Notes: generated by a model not told the origin, from the letters alone. A stretch of 39,983 nucleotides of DNA from Candidatus Bathyarchaeota archaeon (GCA_018396615.1 JAGTQT010000008.1:1-39983), one strand, 5' to 3'. Shown: positions 30,992 through 39,919, numbered from the stretch's first letter. Program-made: numbers and translations.

Positions 30992-33277
30992 TTATGGCTC
31001 AAGATTGGAAAAGCCGACGGCTACTGCTTGACCAAAGGAGACACCGCCGTCTCCTGGAGGAATCGTTTTGTGAACGAGGAAGTGCATGCCCGCGGCTTCC
31101 ACCTTTCGGCGCATTGCGGAGGTAAGGATCTGGTTGCATGCGGCTCCGCCTGAGAAACCTATTGTTTTGACGTTGTTAACTGATGCGTGGGCAACGGCAA
31201 GTTCTGCTAGTCCCTCTGCAAGGTATATGTGAATAGAACAGGCTAGGTCGGCTGCTGAATGCTTGTTTCTCTTCTCAAACACTTCTGCCAAAATTTCAGT
31301 TGTGTCTAGGATGTCATTCTTTATTTTTGGTTTCTGCTTTAGAACCCTTTTTCCCTGTAGCGCGATTGACTCCAGCTTCATGGCGGGTTCACCTTCGTAG
31401 GTGCGTTCGTAGCACACGCCTAATATTGCAGCGGTAGCGTCGAGAATTCTGCCGCAGCTTGTGGTTTTGAAGAGCCCTGTTTCTTTCTCTAGTTGATTTA
31501 GAATTGTTTCAGCTTCTTTTCTGCCGTGAGGTAGGTGTTTGCTGTTTTCAAGGAGCCACTCTTTGACTTCGGTTTTGCCGTAAAGTGCTCCAGCAGCGAT
31601 CCGAATCGGAAAGCGGGTTGCCAAATCTCCTCCTACTAAGGGCTGCTCTTCTAAGCGGCTTAGGCGTTTGAAACTGAACTCTTCTTGTCTGCAAAAGAGG
31701 ATTTCACCGCCCCATGCCTCGCCGTCTGCGCCGTAGCCGTATCCGTCGCAGCATACACATACGATGTCGTCAACGTTGTGTTCAGCCATCAGGGCGGCTG
31801 CGTGCGCGTGGTGGTGCTGCACTTGGACGAGGTGCCAGCGGTTTTTTTCTGCGAGTTGCTGTGCCAATTTTGTTGTGATGAACTTTGGATGGAGATCGCA
31901 GGCTACTGATTCAATCTTGCTGTTTGTTAGGTGAATAAGATGGCTTGTTGCGTTTTCAAGAAAGCTTCGTGTTTCCACGTTTTCCACGTCGCCTATGTGC
32001 TGAGACAGAAACGCCTTGTCCTCGTGCAGTATGCATACGGTGGTGTTTAGTTCTCCGCCTAGGCTGAGAACCTGCCTTTTTGCCTTTTTCCTTAAAGTTA
32101 TTGGGGCTGGGGCATAGCCTCTTGAGCGCCTTATGAAAACGCTGTTTTCGCCATGCATGCGGATGACGGAGTCGTCGCATCGATGGGCTATTTCCCTATT
32201 ATGAAAAAGGAAGTAGTCAACAGTCTCTCCAAGTGTCCGGAGCGCTTCTTCGTTGTCTTTTATTATGGGCTGGTTGGGGGGGTTGGCGCTTGTCATGACG
32301 AAGGCTGGTTCTGTTGTCTTGTCAAAAAGCATGTAATGCAAGCCGGTGTAGGGCAACATGACGCCGACGTTGTGCAGTTGAGGCGCAACAAGCGAAGAGA
32401 GAGAGTAGTCTTCGCTCTTATTCAGTAGCACTATAGGACGAGCGTAAGACAATAGAAGCCTAGCTTCTGCACGGCTTAGCTTGGCGAAAGATCGGACGGC
32501 TTTCAGATCTCTAGCCATTATGGCAAATGGTTTTTGGCTTCGATGCTTGACTCTGCGGAGCTTGATAAGCGGCTTGTCTTTTGTGGTGGATGCTGCAACG
32601 TGGAAGCCACCGTAGCCTTTGATGGCAAGTATGTATCCTTCTTGGAGAAGCTTTCCTGCCTCGCGAATTGGGTCGGCGTGGTTGACTGGTTCACCGGTGT
32701 TTGTTGTCAGAAAGGCTTTGGGACCGCAGTGCGGGCAGGCAACGGTCTGTGCGTGAAACCTTCTATCAAGTGGATCTGCGTATTGGCTTTGACAGAAGCT
32801 GCACATGGGGAAGTCTTGCATTGTTGTGTTTTCCCGGTCGTATGGAAGCTTTTCTATGATGGTATATCTTGGTCCGCAGTCTGTGCAGGTTATGAAGAAG
32901 TAGTTGTGCCGCGGGTCTTCGGGTTTTCTAAGCTCTTTTAGGCATTCGTCGCATATGGCTATGTCTGGAGGGATCACGGAGCCTGAATCCTCTGTTATGC
33001 TGCTGCTGCGGTGAATTGAGAAGGCTTCATACTTCAGGGTGCCCTGCAGTTTGGTGGTTTCAAGTTGGTAAATCTGTGCGAGAGGAGGTTTCTTTTCTTT
33101 CAAGTCTCGCAGGAAGCTGCGGATGGATTTGGCTGAGCCGTCTATGACTATTTCTACTCCGGCGTCGCCTCTGTTTCTAACGTAGCCTTTTAAACAGTTC
33201 TTTACAGCAATGCGGTAGATAAAAGGGCGGAATCCTACGCCTTGGACAATGCCTCTTACGTTAACTTTTATCTGCAC
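30992..33277 (-). CDS. hypF: Carbamoyltransferase HypF
   Basis: A 761-residue multidomain enzyme in the normal order. The acylphosphatase domain (VRGIVQGVGFRPFIYRIA, about 8-25) comes first, then paired zinc fingers (CDECLKEL, CTDCGPRY, CSFCQSQY, CPHCGPKA at about 109-190). A YrdC-like domain follows (ILAIKGYGGFHVAASTT near 215-231), then a Kae1-like carbamoyltransferase domain with the metal motif HHHAHAAALMAEH and a GFSGGAACNQ loop. It makes the carbamoyl group passed to HypE's terminal cysteine. It is the first gene of hypF-hypC-hypD on the minus strand; hypA, hypB and hydrogenase subunits are not in the window. Confidence 0.96.
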   Translation of the reverse strand: MQIKVNVRGIVQGVGFRPFIYRIAVKNCLKGYVRNRGDAGVEIVIDGSAKSIRSFLRDLKEKKPPLAQIYQLETTKLQGTLKYEAFSIHRSSSITEDSGSVIPPDIAICDECLKELRKPEDPRHNYFFITCTDCGPRYTIIEKLPYDRENTTMQDFPMCSFCQSQYADPLDRRFHAQTVACPHCGPKAFLTTNTGEPVNHADPIREAGKLLQEGYILAIKGYGGFHVAASTTKDKPLIKLRRVKHRSQKPFAIMARDLKAVRSFAKLSRAEARLLLSYARPIVLLNKSEDYSLSSLVAPQLHNVGVMLPYTGLHYMLFDKTTEPAFVMTSANPPNQPIIKDNEEALRTLGETVDYFLFHNREIAHRCDDSVIRMHGENSVFIRRSRGYAPAPITLRKKAKRQVLSLGGELNTTVCILHEDKAFLSQHIGDVENVETRSFLENATSHLIHLTNSKIESVACDLHPKFITTKLAQQLAEKNRWHLVQVQHHHAHAAALMAEHNVDDIVCVCCDGYGYGADGEAWGGEILFCRQEEFSFKRLSRLEEQPLVGGDLATRFPIRIAAGALYGKTEVKEWLLENSKHLPHGRKEAETILNQLEKETGLFKTTSCGRILDATAAILGVCYERTYEGEPAMKLESIALQGKRVLKQKPKIKNDILDTTEILAEVFEKRNKHSAADLACSIHIYLAEGLAELAVAHASVNNVKTIGFSGGAACNQILTSAMRRKVEAAGMHFLVHKTIPPGDGGVSFGQAVAVGFSNLEP

Positions 33278-33340
33278 GGATGAAGCATCTCTTAACGTAG
33301 GAATCGGAAGGATTGTAGATATACGTTTTGACGGTTGGAT

Positions 33341-33787
33341 TTAGGTTTTTTGTGATGTAAGGTTGCCGCTGGCATAGTATAGAAAAGGCAACGCAAGCAG
33401 TATGGTGTTGTTTCCTTTTTCTGTAAGAGAGTACCTTACTCTTACTGGTGGTCCTTGCTGAACAGTTCTTTCGAGAAAACTGTTTTCGCTTAGGCTTTTC
33501 AGCTTGTTTGACAAAGTGCGAGAGTTCACACCTAGAGTTCTCTTCAATTCACCAAAACCCGCAGTCTTTCTAAGAAACAGCATGTAGAGAATTTGAAGAC
33601 TCCACTTTTGGGAAAGCATATTAAAGCTTTCCTCAAGAACCTCCATGGTTTCTTTCAAATCCTCCAGTTCCAGTTCTTGGATTTTAAACACTTGCGATAG
33701 GGTTTGCTGTATGCCTTCGAGGTTGTCTTTTAAACGTGTTTCGATAAGTCGCTGAAGCTCGCTGCTTAGTACGGGCTGAGGGTTCAT
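33341..33787 (-). CDS. HxlR-type winged-helix transcriptional regulator
   Basis: A protein of about 148 residues when started at the ATG at 33787 (MNPQPVLSSELQRL). An N-terminal amphipathic coiled coil (about 15-60) precedes a winged helix with KWSLQILYMLFLRKTAGFGE, RTLGVNSRTLSNKLKSLSEN and wing RVRYSLTEKG, the HxlR pattern. The track's 57-residue extension runs through the promoter region and into the divergent gene, so I reject it. Divergent placement 91 nt from the Tes-like gene, with a TATA box on each strand, suggests it controls that gene and itself. Confidence 0.8.
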   Translation of the reverse strand: MNPQPVLSSELQRLIETRLKDNLEGIQQTLSQVFKIQELELEDLKETMEVLEESFNMLSQKWSLQILYMLFLRKTAGFGELKRTLGVNSRTLSNKLKSLSENSFLERTVQQGPPVRVRYSLTEKGNNTILLALPFLYYASGNLTSQKT

Positions 33788-33793
33788 GCGCAC

Positions 33794-33804
33794 ACACTCA
33801 GTGT
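33794..33804. promoter_or_regulatory. Short palindrome in the HxlR-Tes divergent promoter
   Basis: ACACT-C-AGTGT is an 11-bp inverted repeat 7 nt upstream of the regulator ATG, inside its predicted leader. On the minus strand a TATA-like CCATATAAACC lies at about 33824-33834, so the repeat is at or just past the transcription start, a possible autoregulatory operator. Its small size leaves chance open. Confidence 0.3.
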
Positions 33805-33834
33805 ATGTTAGGTTACTACAAGGTTTATATGGTT

Positions 33835-33847
33835 TAGTTTTTAAATC
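33835..33847 (+). promoter_or_regulatory. TATA box for the Tes-like radical SAM gene
   Basis: TAGTTTTTAAATC lies 32-44 nt before the ATG at 33879; transcription would begin near 33867, leaving a short leader that includes GGGGAAG. The regulator's own TATA-like box lies immediately to the left on the other strand, so binding of TBP to the two sites may compete. Confidence 0.5.
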
Positions 33848-33878
33848 TGGTGTAGAATAGACATGCGGGGAAGATAGA

Positions 33879-35408
33879 ATGCCGCAAATCCAAGAACAAG
33901 CTAAGTTTGAAGCGCACTCGACGAGTCTCTGCCCCGAGTGCATGAAGACAATTCCCATGAGAATCTATGAAGAGAATGGAGTTATCTACTTGGAGAAGAC
34001 ATGCCCTGATCATGGCAAGTTTGATGATATTTACTGGGGAGACGCGGAGCTTTACAAGTGGTTTCACGAGAACTGGCACGACAGCAGATACGAGGGCAAC
34101 GGTTTAGAGAACCCACATACACGAACGGTTCAAGGCTGCCCGTTTGACTGCGGCATCTGCCCTCAGCACAAGACCCCAACAATCCTGGGAATCATCGACA
34201 TCACGAACCGATGCAACCTCGCTTGCCCAGTGTGCTTTGCCTATGCTGGCGCATCAAACTATGTATATGAACCTTCGTTTGAGCAGATTGTAAACATGTT
34301 CAAGCTGCTTAGAGCTAACAAGCCATGGGCTTGCAACGCCTTGCAGTTCAGCGGAGGCGAGCCGACAATACGCAATGATCTCCCAGACCTTATTCGAGAA
34401 GCGAAAAAAGCAGGCATAAGCCACACAGAGGTTAACACGAACGGCTTGCGCCTTGCAGAAGACATTGAGTATTTCAAGAAGCTTCTTGACGCGGGGTTAA
34501 GCACGCTTTACCTGCAGTTTGACGGATTAAACGATGATATTTACGCAAAGACACGCGCCCGTAGAGGGCTTGTCAGCGTCAAACAGAAAGTTATCGAAAA
34601 CGCACGGACGCTTGGCATGACCTCGGTTGTTCTCGTCGTCACGCTGGCAAGGGGCATAAATGACAAGGAGCTTGGGGCAATAGTCGACTATGCCATCAAA
34701 AATCACGATGTCGTCAGCTGCATCAATATTCAGCCGATCTCTTGTGCTGGAAGGTTCAAGAAAAATGAAATGCGGAAAATGAGAATCACGATCCCAGACA
34801 CTATGAAAGAGATCGAAGCGCAGACAAACGGCGTCGTCGGACGCTTTGCTTGGCGCCCAGTGAACTGGCCGGTGCCTATGACCAAGGGCATGGGCGTGAT
34901 CAAGAACAAGGTTTATCCAGATTTTACCATGCATCCCATGTGTGGTGCGGCAACATTTCTAGTCATTGACAAGGATGGCTCATACAAGCCGATTATGAAT
35001 TACGTGGACGTGGACAAGTTTGCCGAAGTGTTCTGGAGCGTCTACTATTCCGGAGTCAAAGGCAAGAAAACAGAGGCAAAACTGAAAATGTTAAAGCTGC
35101 TGCCTATGGCGAAAAGCGGCTTCGTACGCGGACTGATCAAGGACGTGGTTTCAAAAGGAAGCTACGAAGCTTTAGGCGACTTCATGCGCAGAATAGTAAT
35201 GATCGGCATAATGCACTTTCAGGACGTCTGGAACTTCGACTTAGAAAGAGTGCAGAGATGCGCAATTCACTATGTTACGCCAGATATGAAGATCAGAAGC
35301 TTCTGCACTTACAATAGCATACACAGACCAAACGTGGAAAAACAGTTTGCTATACCGATAAACGAATGGACAAACAAGACGGGAAAGAAAATTAACGAGC
35401 CAGCATAA
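33879..35408 (+). CDS. tes: Tetraether lipid synthase (Tes/GDGT-MAS)-like radical SAM protein
   Basis: A 509-residue radical SAM enzyme, about the length of Methanocaldococcus Tes (MJ0619). The N-terminal region has a rubredoxin-like set, CPEC (18-21) and CPDHG (42-46), then CPFDCGICPQH (87-97). The radical SAM motif CNLACPVC follows (C112-x3-C116-x2-C119), then FSGGEPT and further C-terminal cysteines (SCAGR, MCGAA, RCAIH, SFCTY) for auxiliary clusters. Tes joins the phytanyl chains of two archaeol lipids through sp3 C-C bonds to make membrane-spanning tetraethers. The cysteine layout and length support the call, but related methyltransferase-like paralogues exist. It is divergent from an HxlR regulator and alone on its strand. 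Confidence 0.85.
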   Translation: MPQIQEQAKFEAHSTSLCPECMKTIPMRIYEENGVIYLEKTCPDHGKFDDIYWGDAELYKWFHENWHDSRYEGNGLENPHTRTVQGCPFDCGICPQHKTPTILGIIDITNRCNLACPVCFAYAGASNYVYEPSFEQIVNMFKLLRANKPWACNALQFSGGEPTIRNDLPDLIREAKKAGISHTEVNTNGLRLAEDIEYFKKLLDAGLSTLYLQFDGLNDDIYAKTRARRGLVSVKQKVIENARTLGMTSVVLVVTLARGINDKELGAIVDYAIKNHDVVSCINIQPISCAGRFKKNEMRKMRITIPDTMKEIEAQTNGVVGRFAWRPVNWPVPMTKGMGVIKNKVYPDFTMHPMCGAATFLVIDKDGSYKPIMNYVDVDKFAEVFWSVYYSGVKGKKTEAKLKMLKLLPMAKSGFVRGLIKDVVSKGSYEALGDFMRRIVMIGIMHFQDVWNFDLERVQRCAIHYVTPDMKIRSFCTYNSIHRPNVEKQFAIPINEWTNKTGKKINEPA

Positions 35409-35412
35409 CCGC

Positions 35413-37152
35413 CTAAGTTGACTGCTGCTTTCTTTCCTCTTCCTGTAGCACTCTTCTCAGCACTTTGCCGACAAGTGTCATAGGTAGCTCTGTTCGAAAC
35501 TCCAGTTCTCGTATAGCCTTGTATGGCGCCACTTTGCTGTTCACGAACTCCATGATCTCTTTTTCAGCGGCAGTTGCTCCTTCCTTCAAGACTACAAAAG
35601 CTTTAGGAATCTCTCCTGCAACGCTGTCTGGCTTGCCTACGACTGCACAGAGCTTCACGGCTGGATGCTCATACAGCATGTCTTCAATCTCTCGTGGATA
35701 GACGCTGTACCCTTTATACTTGATAAGGTCTTTCTTGCGGTCAGTAATATAGAAGTAGCCGTCCTCATCCATCCTTCCAATATCGCCGGTGTAAAGCCAC
35801 CCATTCTTCAAGACGTTCGCGGTTTCTTCAGCCATCTTCCAGTACCCCTTCATAACCTGTGGACCCTTAACCACAAGTTCCCCATCTTCGCCTACACCAA
35901 GCTCTCGCTCTCCAGACTCTGAATCCATGATTTTGGCATCGGTATCTGGCCACGGCAGCCCGATGCTTCCGATTTTCACGGTTTTCATAGACCTGTCAAG
36001 GGGATTGCAATGTGTAACAGGTGAAGACTCTGTAAGCCCGTAGCCTTCTACTAACACTCCGCCAGTTGCGTCCATCCATTTTTTCTGAACCTCAGGCGGA
36101 AGCGGAGCAGACCCAGAGATGCAGAAACGCACCGAAGAGAGATCATATTTGCCAAAGTTGGGATGGGCAAGAAGCATAGAGTACATTGTTGGTGCCCCGC
36201 AGAAGCATGTAACCTTGTACTTCTGAATCGCTGCTAAAGTGCTTTCAAGATCGAATCTGGGCAGCATAACCATTTTTCCCGCCAGATAAATAGGCGCGTT
36301 CATTCCTGTAGTCATACCGTAAATGTGGAACAGTGGAAGCACAGTGAGAAAAGTTTCTCCGCCCTCGGTGCCCATAAGCCAAGCCGCGCAGGCTAGGGCA
36401 TTAGAGACGAGATTCAGATGCGTCAGCATTGCGCCCTTCGATGTTCCAGTTGTTCCGCCAGTATATTGGAGCGCTACCAAATCCTCTTTCGGGTCAATAT
36501 CAACCTTCGGAGGGTTAGCCGCATACTTAGCCAGCAACTCTTGGAAGAAATACACATTTGACTTGCGTTCAACCTTCCGCGAAGGAATCTTTCCCAATAA
36601 CGACCCCAAAAACGCTTTAACACTGGGCATGTACTCCTTCAAGCCGGTGACAATAACGCGTTTAACAGCGGTCTTCTCTAAGACTTTCTCGACAATGGGA
36701 TAAAGCAGATCTAAGACGACGATTGTTTCAGCCTCTGAGTCCCTGAGCTGGTGTTCAACCTCGCGCTCCTTGTACAAAGGGCTGATAGCTGTCTCGACAG
36801 CGCCGATCTTGATCGCGCCGTAGTAGGCTATCACGAACTGCGGTATATTTGGCAGAAAAAGCGCAACCCTGTCACCTTTCCTAACGCCTAAGGCATCAAG
36901 AGCAGCGGCAAATCTGTTAACAGCCATGCCCAGTTCGCGGTAGGTTATTTCGCGGTCAAAGTACGCGAGAGCTACGTGGTCAGGATACTTGCCTACCGAC
37001 CTCTCAAGGAGATTAGACAACGGTACGTTCGGATAATCGATGCTCCTGGGAACCCCTTCAGGCCAAAATTTGAACCAAGGCTTGTCAACAGGCGGCTCTG
37101 TCGACTGCGGAGGTTGAGCGGCTTGTTTTCTGGTCTTTCTTTTTGAAGACAT
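35413..37152 (-). CDS. Long-chain acyl-CoA ligase (ANL superfamily, FadD-like)
   Basis: A 579-residue adenylate-forming enzyme. The AMP-binding P-loop-like motif is YTGGTTGTSKG (230-240), followed by VEGYGLTESSPVTH, the hinge region GWLYTGDIGRMDEDGYF and a C-terminal domain with the catalytic lysine in LVGKVLRR. It converts a fatty acid, ATP and CoA to acyl-CoA. The N-terminal 20 residues are basic and Pro/Gln-rich and possibly disordered. It is the last gene of the acyl-CoA module on the minus strand, about 105 nt after the DUF35 gene, and converges with the Tes-like gene (4 nt apart). In archaea such ligases may serve fatty-acid breakdown or salvage. Confidence 0.92.
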   Translation of the reverse strand: MSSKRKTRKQAAQPPQSTEPPVDKPWFKFWPEGVPRSIDYPNVPLSNLLERSVGKYPDHVALAYFDREITYRELGMAVNRFAAALDALGVRKGDRVALFLPNIPQFVIAYYGAIKIGAVETAISPLYKEREVEHQLRDSEAETIVVLDLLYPIVEKVLEKTAVKRVIVTGLKEYMPSVKAFLGSLLGKIPSRKVERKSNVYFFQELLAKYAANPPKVDIDPKEDLVALQYTGGTTGTSKGAMLTHLNLVSNALACAAWLMGTEGGETFLTVLPLFHIYGMTTGMNAPIYLAGKMVMLPRFDLESTLAAIQKYKVTCFCGAPTMYSMLLAHPNFGKYDLSSVRFCISGSAPLPPEVQKKWMDATGGVLVEGYGLTESSPVTHCNPLDRSMKTVKIGSIGLPWPDTDAKIMDSESGERELGVGEDGELVVKGPQVMKGYWKMAEETANVLKNGWLYTGDIGRMDEDGYFYITDRKKDLIKYKGYSVYPREIEDMLYEHPAVKLCAVVGKPDSVAGEIPKAFVVLKEGATAAEKEIMEFVNSKVAPYKAIRELEFRTELPMTLVGKVLRRVLQEEERKQQST

Positions 37153-37257
37153 AAGTCAGAAACCCGTTTCACATATTCTGGGGCAAGACGTAATAATTCT
37201 TTCTACTAGAGGTTTTCCGTGAGGACTGAGCATGAATGTTAAGCGCAAACAAGCAAG

Positions 37258-37707
37258 TTATCCTTCGCTTTTGTCTAGCGGAACAAACTCGTAGGACAGC
37301 TCCGCGTCACTGGACACCTTTGCCACAAGCTTAGCCTTCATACCCACCTTGACCTGTGAAAGCTTAAACCCTGTAAGCCACGCCAAGACTTTGACACCTT
37401 CTTTGAGTTTGCCGATGGCGACAGTGTAGGGCTTACGCTGCGAGAAAGAGGTAGGTCTAACCACGATGTGTGTGAATGTCTCGATCTCAGCTTCGCTGCT
37501 AAGCTCAACCCACTCCACTTTTGTGCTTAGGCAGTTCGCACAGTCGGCAGCTGGCGGAAAGTAGAGGCTGCCACACTGACAGCATTTTGTGGCGTAGATT
37601 TTTCCCTCTTTCAAACCTTCCCAGAACCTCAGAGTCTTACTTACTGGAATATCTTGAGAGACTGTCACGGGTTTAGACTTGATTGCTGGCATAGATGCTG
37701 AGCTCAC
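37258..37707 (-). CDS. DUF35 zinc-ribbon/OB-fold protein, thiolase partner
   Basis: A 149-residue protein. An N-terminal helix (TLRFWEGLKEGKIYATKC) leads into a rubredoxin-like zinc ribbon, C42-x2-C45 and C56-x2-C59 (CQCGSLYFPPAADCANC), and a C-terminal OB fold. In archaea DUF35 proteins bridge thiolase and HMG-CoA synthase, and in actinobacterial steroid degradation they partner hydratases, binding the CoA tail and channelling intermediates. It starts 4 nt after the thiolase stop, so the pair is co-translated. A second Met at residue 6 is an alternative start. Confidence 0.9.
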   Translation of the reverse strand: MSSASMPAIKSKPVTVSQDIPVSKTLRFWEGLKEGKIYATKCCQCGSLYFPPAADCANCLSTKVEWVELSSEAEIETFTHIVVRPTSFSQRKPYTVAIGKLKEGVKVLAWLTGFKLSQVKVGMKAKLVAKVSSDAELSYEFVPLDKSEG

Positions 37708-37711
37708 TTTT

Positions 37712-38869
37712 TCACCTCCTCAGAATGGTAACATAGCAGTAATGCCCTGTGCCGCCCACATTGTGAGCTAGACCAACATAGTTCTTTAGTGGAACCTGTC
37801 GGCTCTTTTCTACCGCTTCTTCTCTAAGCTGCTTTGTAAGCTCATAGATCATGGAGCAGCCCGTAGCGCCTATGGGATGCCCTTTCGCCTTGAGTCCACC
37901 GTCCACATTTACCGGAATCCTGCCGCCTATCTCGGTTTGCCCTTCACGCAGAAACTTTACACCTTCTCCTTTGCCACAGAAGCCTAGATCCTCGTAGGCA
38001 AGGATTTCTGCGATTGTAAAGCAGTCATGCACCTCGGCAAAGTCAAGTTGTTCAGGCTGCAGTCCAGCGGCTTTGTAGGCTCGCTGTGAAGCTAATACAC
38101 TTGCATCTAAGCTCAGAAAGTCTGCTCGCTTGCTGAGGTTTGCCGTTCCAGAGGAGTAGCCTATAGCTGCCACCCAAACCGGCGCGTCTATCTTTAGCTC
38201 GCGAACCTTTTCTTCAGAACCCACAATAACACATGCCGAGCCATCCGTCATCGGCGAACAGTCATACAGCTTAAGCGGGGAAGCAATAACCATCGACGAT
38301 AGTACATCATCCACAGTTATTCTGTTCTGAAGGTGAGCAACAGGGTTCATTGCAGCGTACTTGTGGTTCTTGACTCCGACAAGAGCAAGATCCTCCTCTG
38401 TTGCCCCATACCTAGCCATGTAGGCGTTAGCATACAGCGCATAATAAGCGGGAAAAGTTAAGCCGAAGTTGTGGAACTCCCAGAGATAGTAGCCTGCTCT
38501 GCCGATCCACTCCATAGCTGTCTGAGTGTCAATCTCCCTCATCTTCTCCACGCCCAGAGCCATCGCAATCTCCGCTTGCCCACACGCAACCGCCGAGTAA
38601 GCCGCAAAAAACGCTGCACTGCCACTTGCACATGCAGCCTCGCAGCGCACAAGCCCAGCGCCCGTTAGCCCACAGTACTCGCTGGTCACCACGGCTGGGA
38701 GAAGTTCTTCGTACCAAGCTCCAGCCCCAGCGGAGCCTAACGCGACAAATCCTATCTCCTTTGCTGTCAGCCCAGCGTCTTCGAGGGCAGGCTTAACTGC
38801 TTCAAACGCAAGTTCTGATACGTTCACGTCGTTTCTGATGCCCTTTCGCCTTGAGTCCACCGTCCACAT
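37712..38869 (-). CDS. Thiolase-like protein, downstream copy with a rebuilt N-terminus
   Basis: A 385-residue ORF with the thiolase fold. The nucleophilic Cys80 is in CEAACASGSAAF, GGLKAKGHPIGATG carries the active-site His, and HNVGGTGHY is the C-terminal segment. These are SCP2-thiolase/acetyl-CoA acetyltransferase-type motifs typical of archaea. The first nine residues (MWTVDSRRK) are not thiolase sequence: they come from antisense-shifted reading through the junction of the 961-bp tandem duplication and replace the real first strand, which exists only in the upstream copy. Splicing the two would give one normal protein of about 390 residues. As it stands this copy lacks strand beta-1 and may be unstable. 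Confidence 0.85.
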   Translation of the reverse strand: MWTVDSRRKGIRNDVNVSELAFEAVKPALEDAGLTAKEIGFVALGSAGAGAWYEELLPAVVTSEYCGLTGAGLVRCEAACASGSAAFFAAYSAVACGQAEIAMALGVEKMREIDTQTAMEWIGRAGYYLWEFHNFGLTFPAYYALYANAYMARYGATEEDLALVGVKNHKYAAMNPVAHLQNRITVDDVLSSMVIASPLKLYDCSPMTDGSACVIVGSEEKVRELKIDAPVWVAAIGYSSGTANLSKRADFLSLDASVLASQRAYKAAGLQPEQLDFAEVHDCFTIAEILAYEDLGFCGKGEGVKFLREGQTEIGGRIPVNVDGGLKAKGHPIGATGCSMIYELTKQLREEAVEKSRQVPLKNYVGLAHNVGGTGHYCYVTILRR

Positions 38870-39797
38870 TTACCGGAATCCTGCCGCCTATCTCGGTTTG
38901 CCCTTCACGCAGAAACTTTACACCTTCTCCTTTGCCACAGAAGCCTAGATCCTCGTAGGCAAGGATTTCTGCGATTGTAAAGCAGTCATGCACCTCGGCA
39001 AAGTCAAGTTGTTCAGGCTGCAGTCCAGCGGCTTTGTAGGCTCGCTGTGAAGCTAATACACTTGCATCTAAGCTCAGAAAGTCTGCTCGCTTGCTGAGGT
39101 TTGCCGTTCCAGAGGAGTAGCCTATAGCTGCCACCCAAACCGGCGCGTCTATCTTTAGCTCGCGAACCTTTTCTTCAGAACCCACAATAACACATGCCGA
39201 GCCATCCGTCATCGGCGAACAGTCATACAGCTTAAGCGGGGAAGCAATAACCATCGACGATAGTACATCATCCACAGTTATTCTGTTCTGAAGGTGAGCA
39301 ACAGGGTTCATTGCAGCGTACTTGTGGTTCTTGACTCCGACAAGAGCAAGATCCTCCTCTGTTGCCCCATACCTAGCCATGTAGGCGTTAGCATACAGCG
39401 CATAATAAGCGGGAAAAGTTAAGCCGAAGTTGTGGAACTCCCAGAGATAGTAGCCTGCTCTGCCGATCCACTCCATAGCTGTCTGAGTGTCAATCTCCCT
39501 CATCTTCTCCACGCCCAGAGCCATCGCAATCTCCGCTTGCCCACACGCAACCGCCGAGTAAGCCGCAAAAAACGCTGCACTGCCACTTGCACATGCAGCC
39601 TCGCAGCGCACAAGCCCAGCGCCCGTTAGCCCACAGTACTCGCTGGTCACCACGGCTGGGAGAAGTTCTTCGTACCAAGCTCCAGCCCCAGCGGAGCCTA
39701 ACGCGACAAATCCTATCTCCTTTGCTGTCAGCCCAGCGTCTTCGAGGGCAGGCTTAACTGCTTCAAACGCAAGTTCTGATACGTTCACGTCGTTTCT
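37876..39797. repeat. Exact tandem duplication, two copies with 961-bp period, inside the thiolase gene
   Basis: Copy 1 (37876-38836) and copy 2 (38837-39797) are identical at every position I compared by eye. Both copies, and the base pairs right after the second, start with the 6-bp microhomology GATGCC, the expected trace of slippage or end-joining between 37876 and 39798. The period of 961 is not a multiple of three, so the duplication shifts the frame and breaks the thiolase gene. Absence of any substitutions means the event is very recent or is an assembly error. Confidence 0.97.
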
Positions 39798-39845
39798 GAT
39801 GCCAAATTTCGAGTTCCCGACACCGATAATCGCTACTTTCCTCAA
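38802..39845 (-). pseudogene. Thiolase, upstream copy truncated by the tandem duplication
   Basis: A 347-residue ORF with the authentic thiolase start, MRKVAIIGVGNSKFGIRNDV, and the nucleophile in CEAACASGSAAF. It runs normally to GGLKAKGH and then shifts frame at the duplication junction into QKRRERIRTCV and stops. It therefore lacks PIGATG and the last 45 or so residues with the C-terminal catalytic segment, and should be inactive. The two ORFs overlap by 68 nt in different frames. If the duplication is an assembly artefact, this and the downstream ORF are one intact gene ending at 37712. The enoyl-CoA hydratase gene precedes it, about 75 nt upstream. Confidence 0.85.
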
Positions 39846-39919
39846 ACCAAGTCCCTTCCGCCACGATAATAATAGGAAGCCCTACGGGATATAAGTAAAA
39901 AGAGTGGGAGTTGAAAAGG

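Noticed and set aside
33788-33958. 57-residue N-terminal extension of the HxlR ORF and the ORF at 33834-34079
   Set aside because: Both cross the divergent promoter and the start of the Tes-like gene; the ATG at 33787 gives a normal-sized regulator.
38471-39678. Repeated ORF pairs (65 aa plus strand, 62 aa minus strand) at 961-bp spacing as a repeat gene family
   Set aside because: They are frame shadows inside the duplicated thiolase segment.
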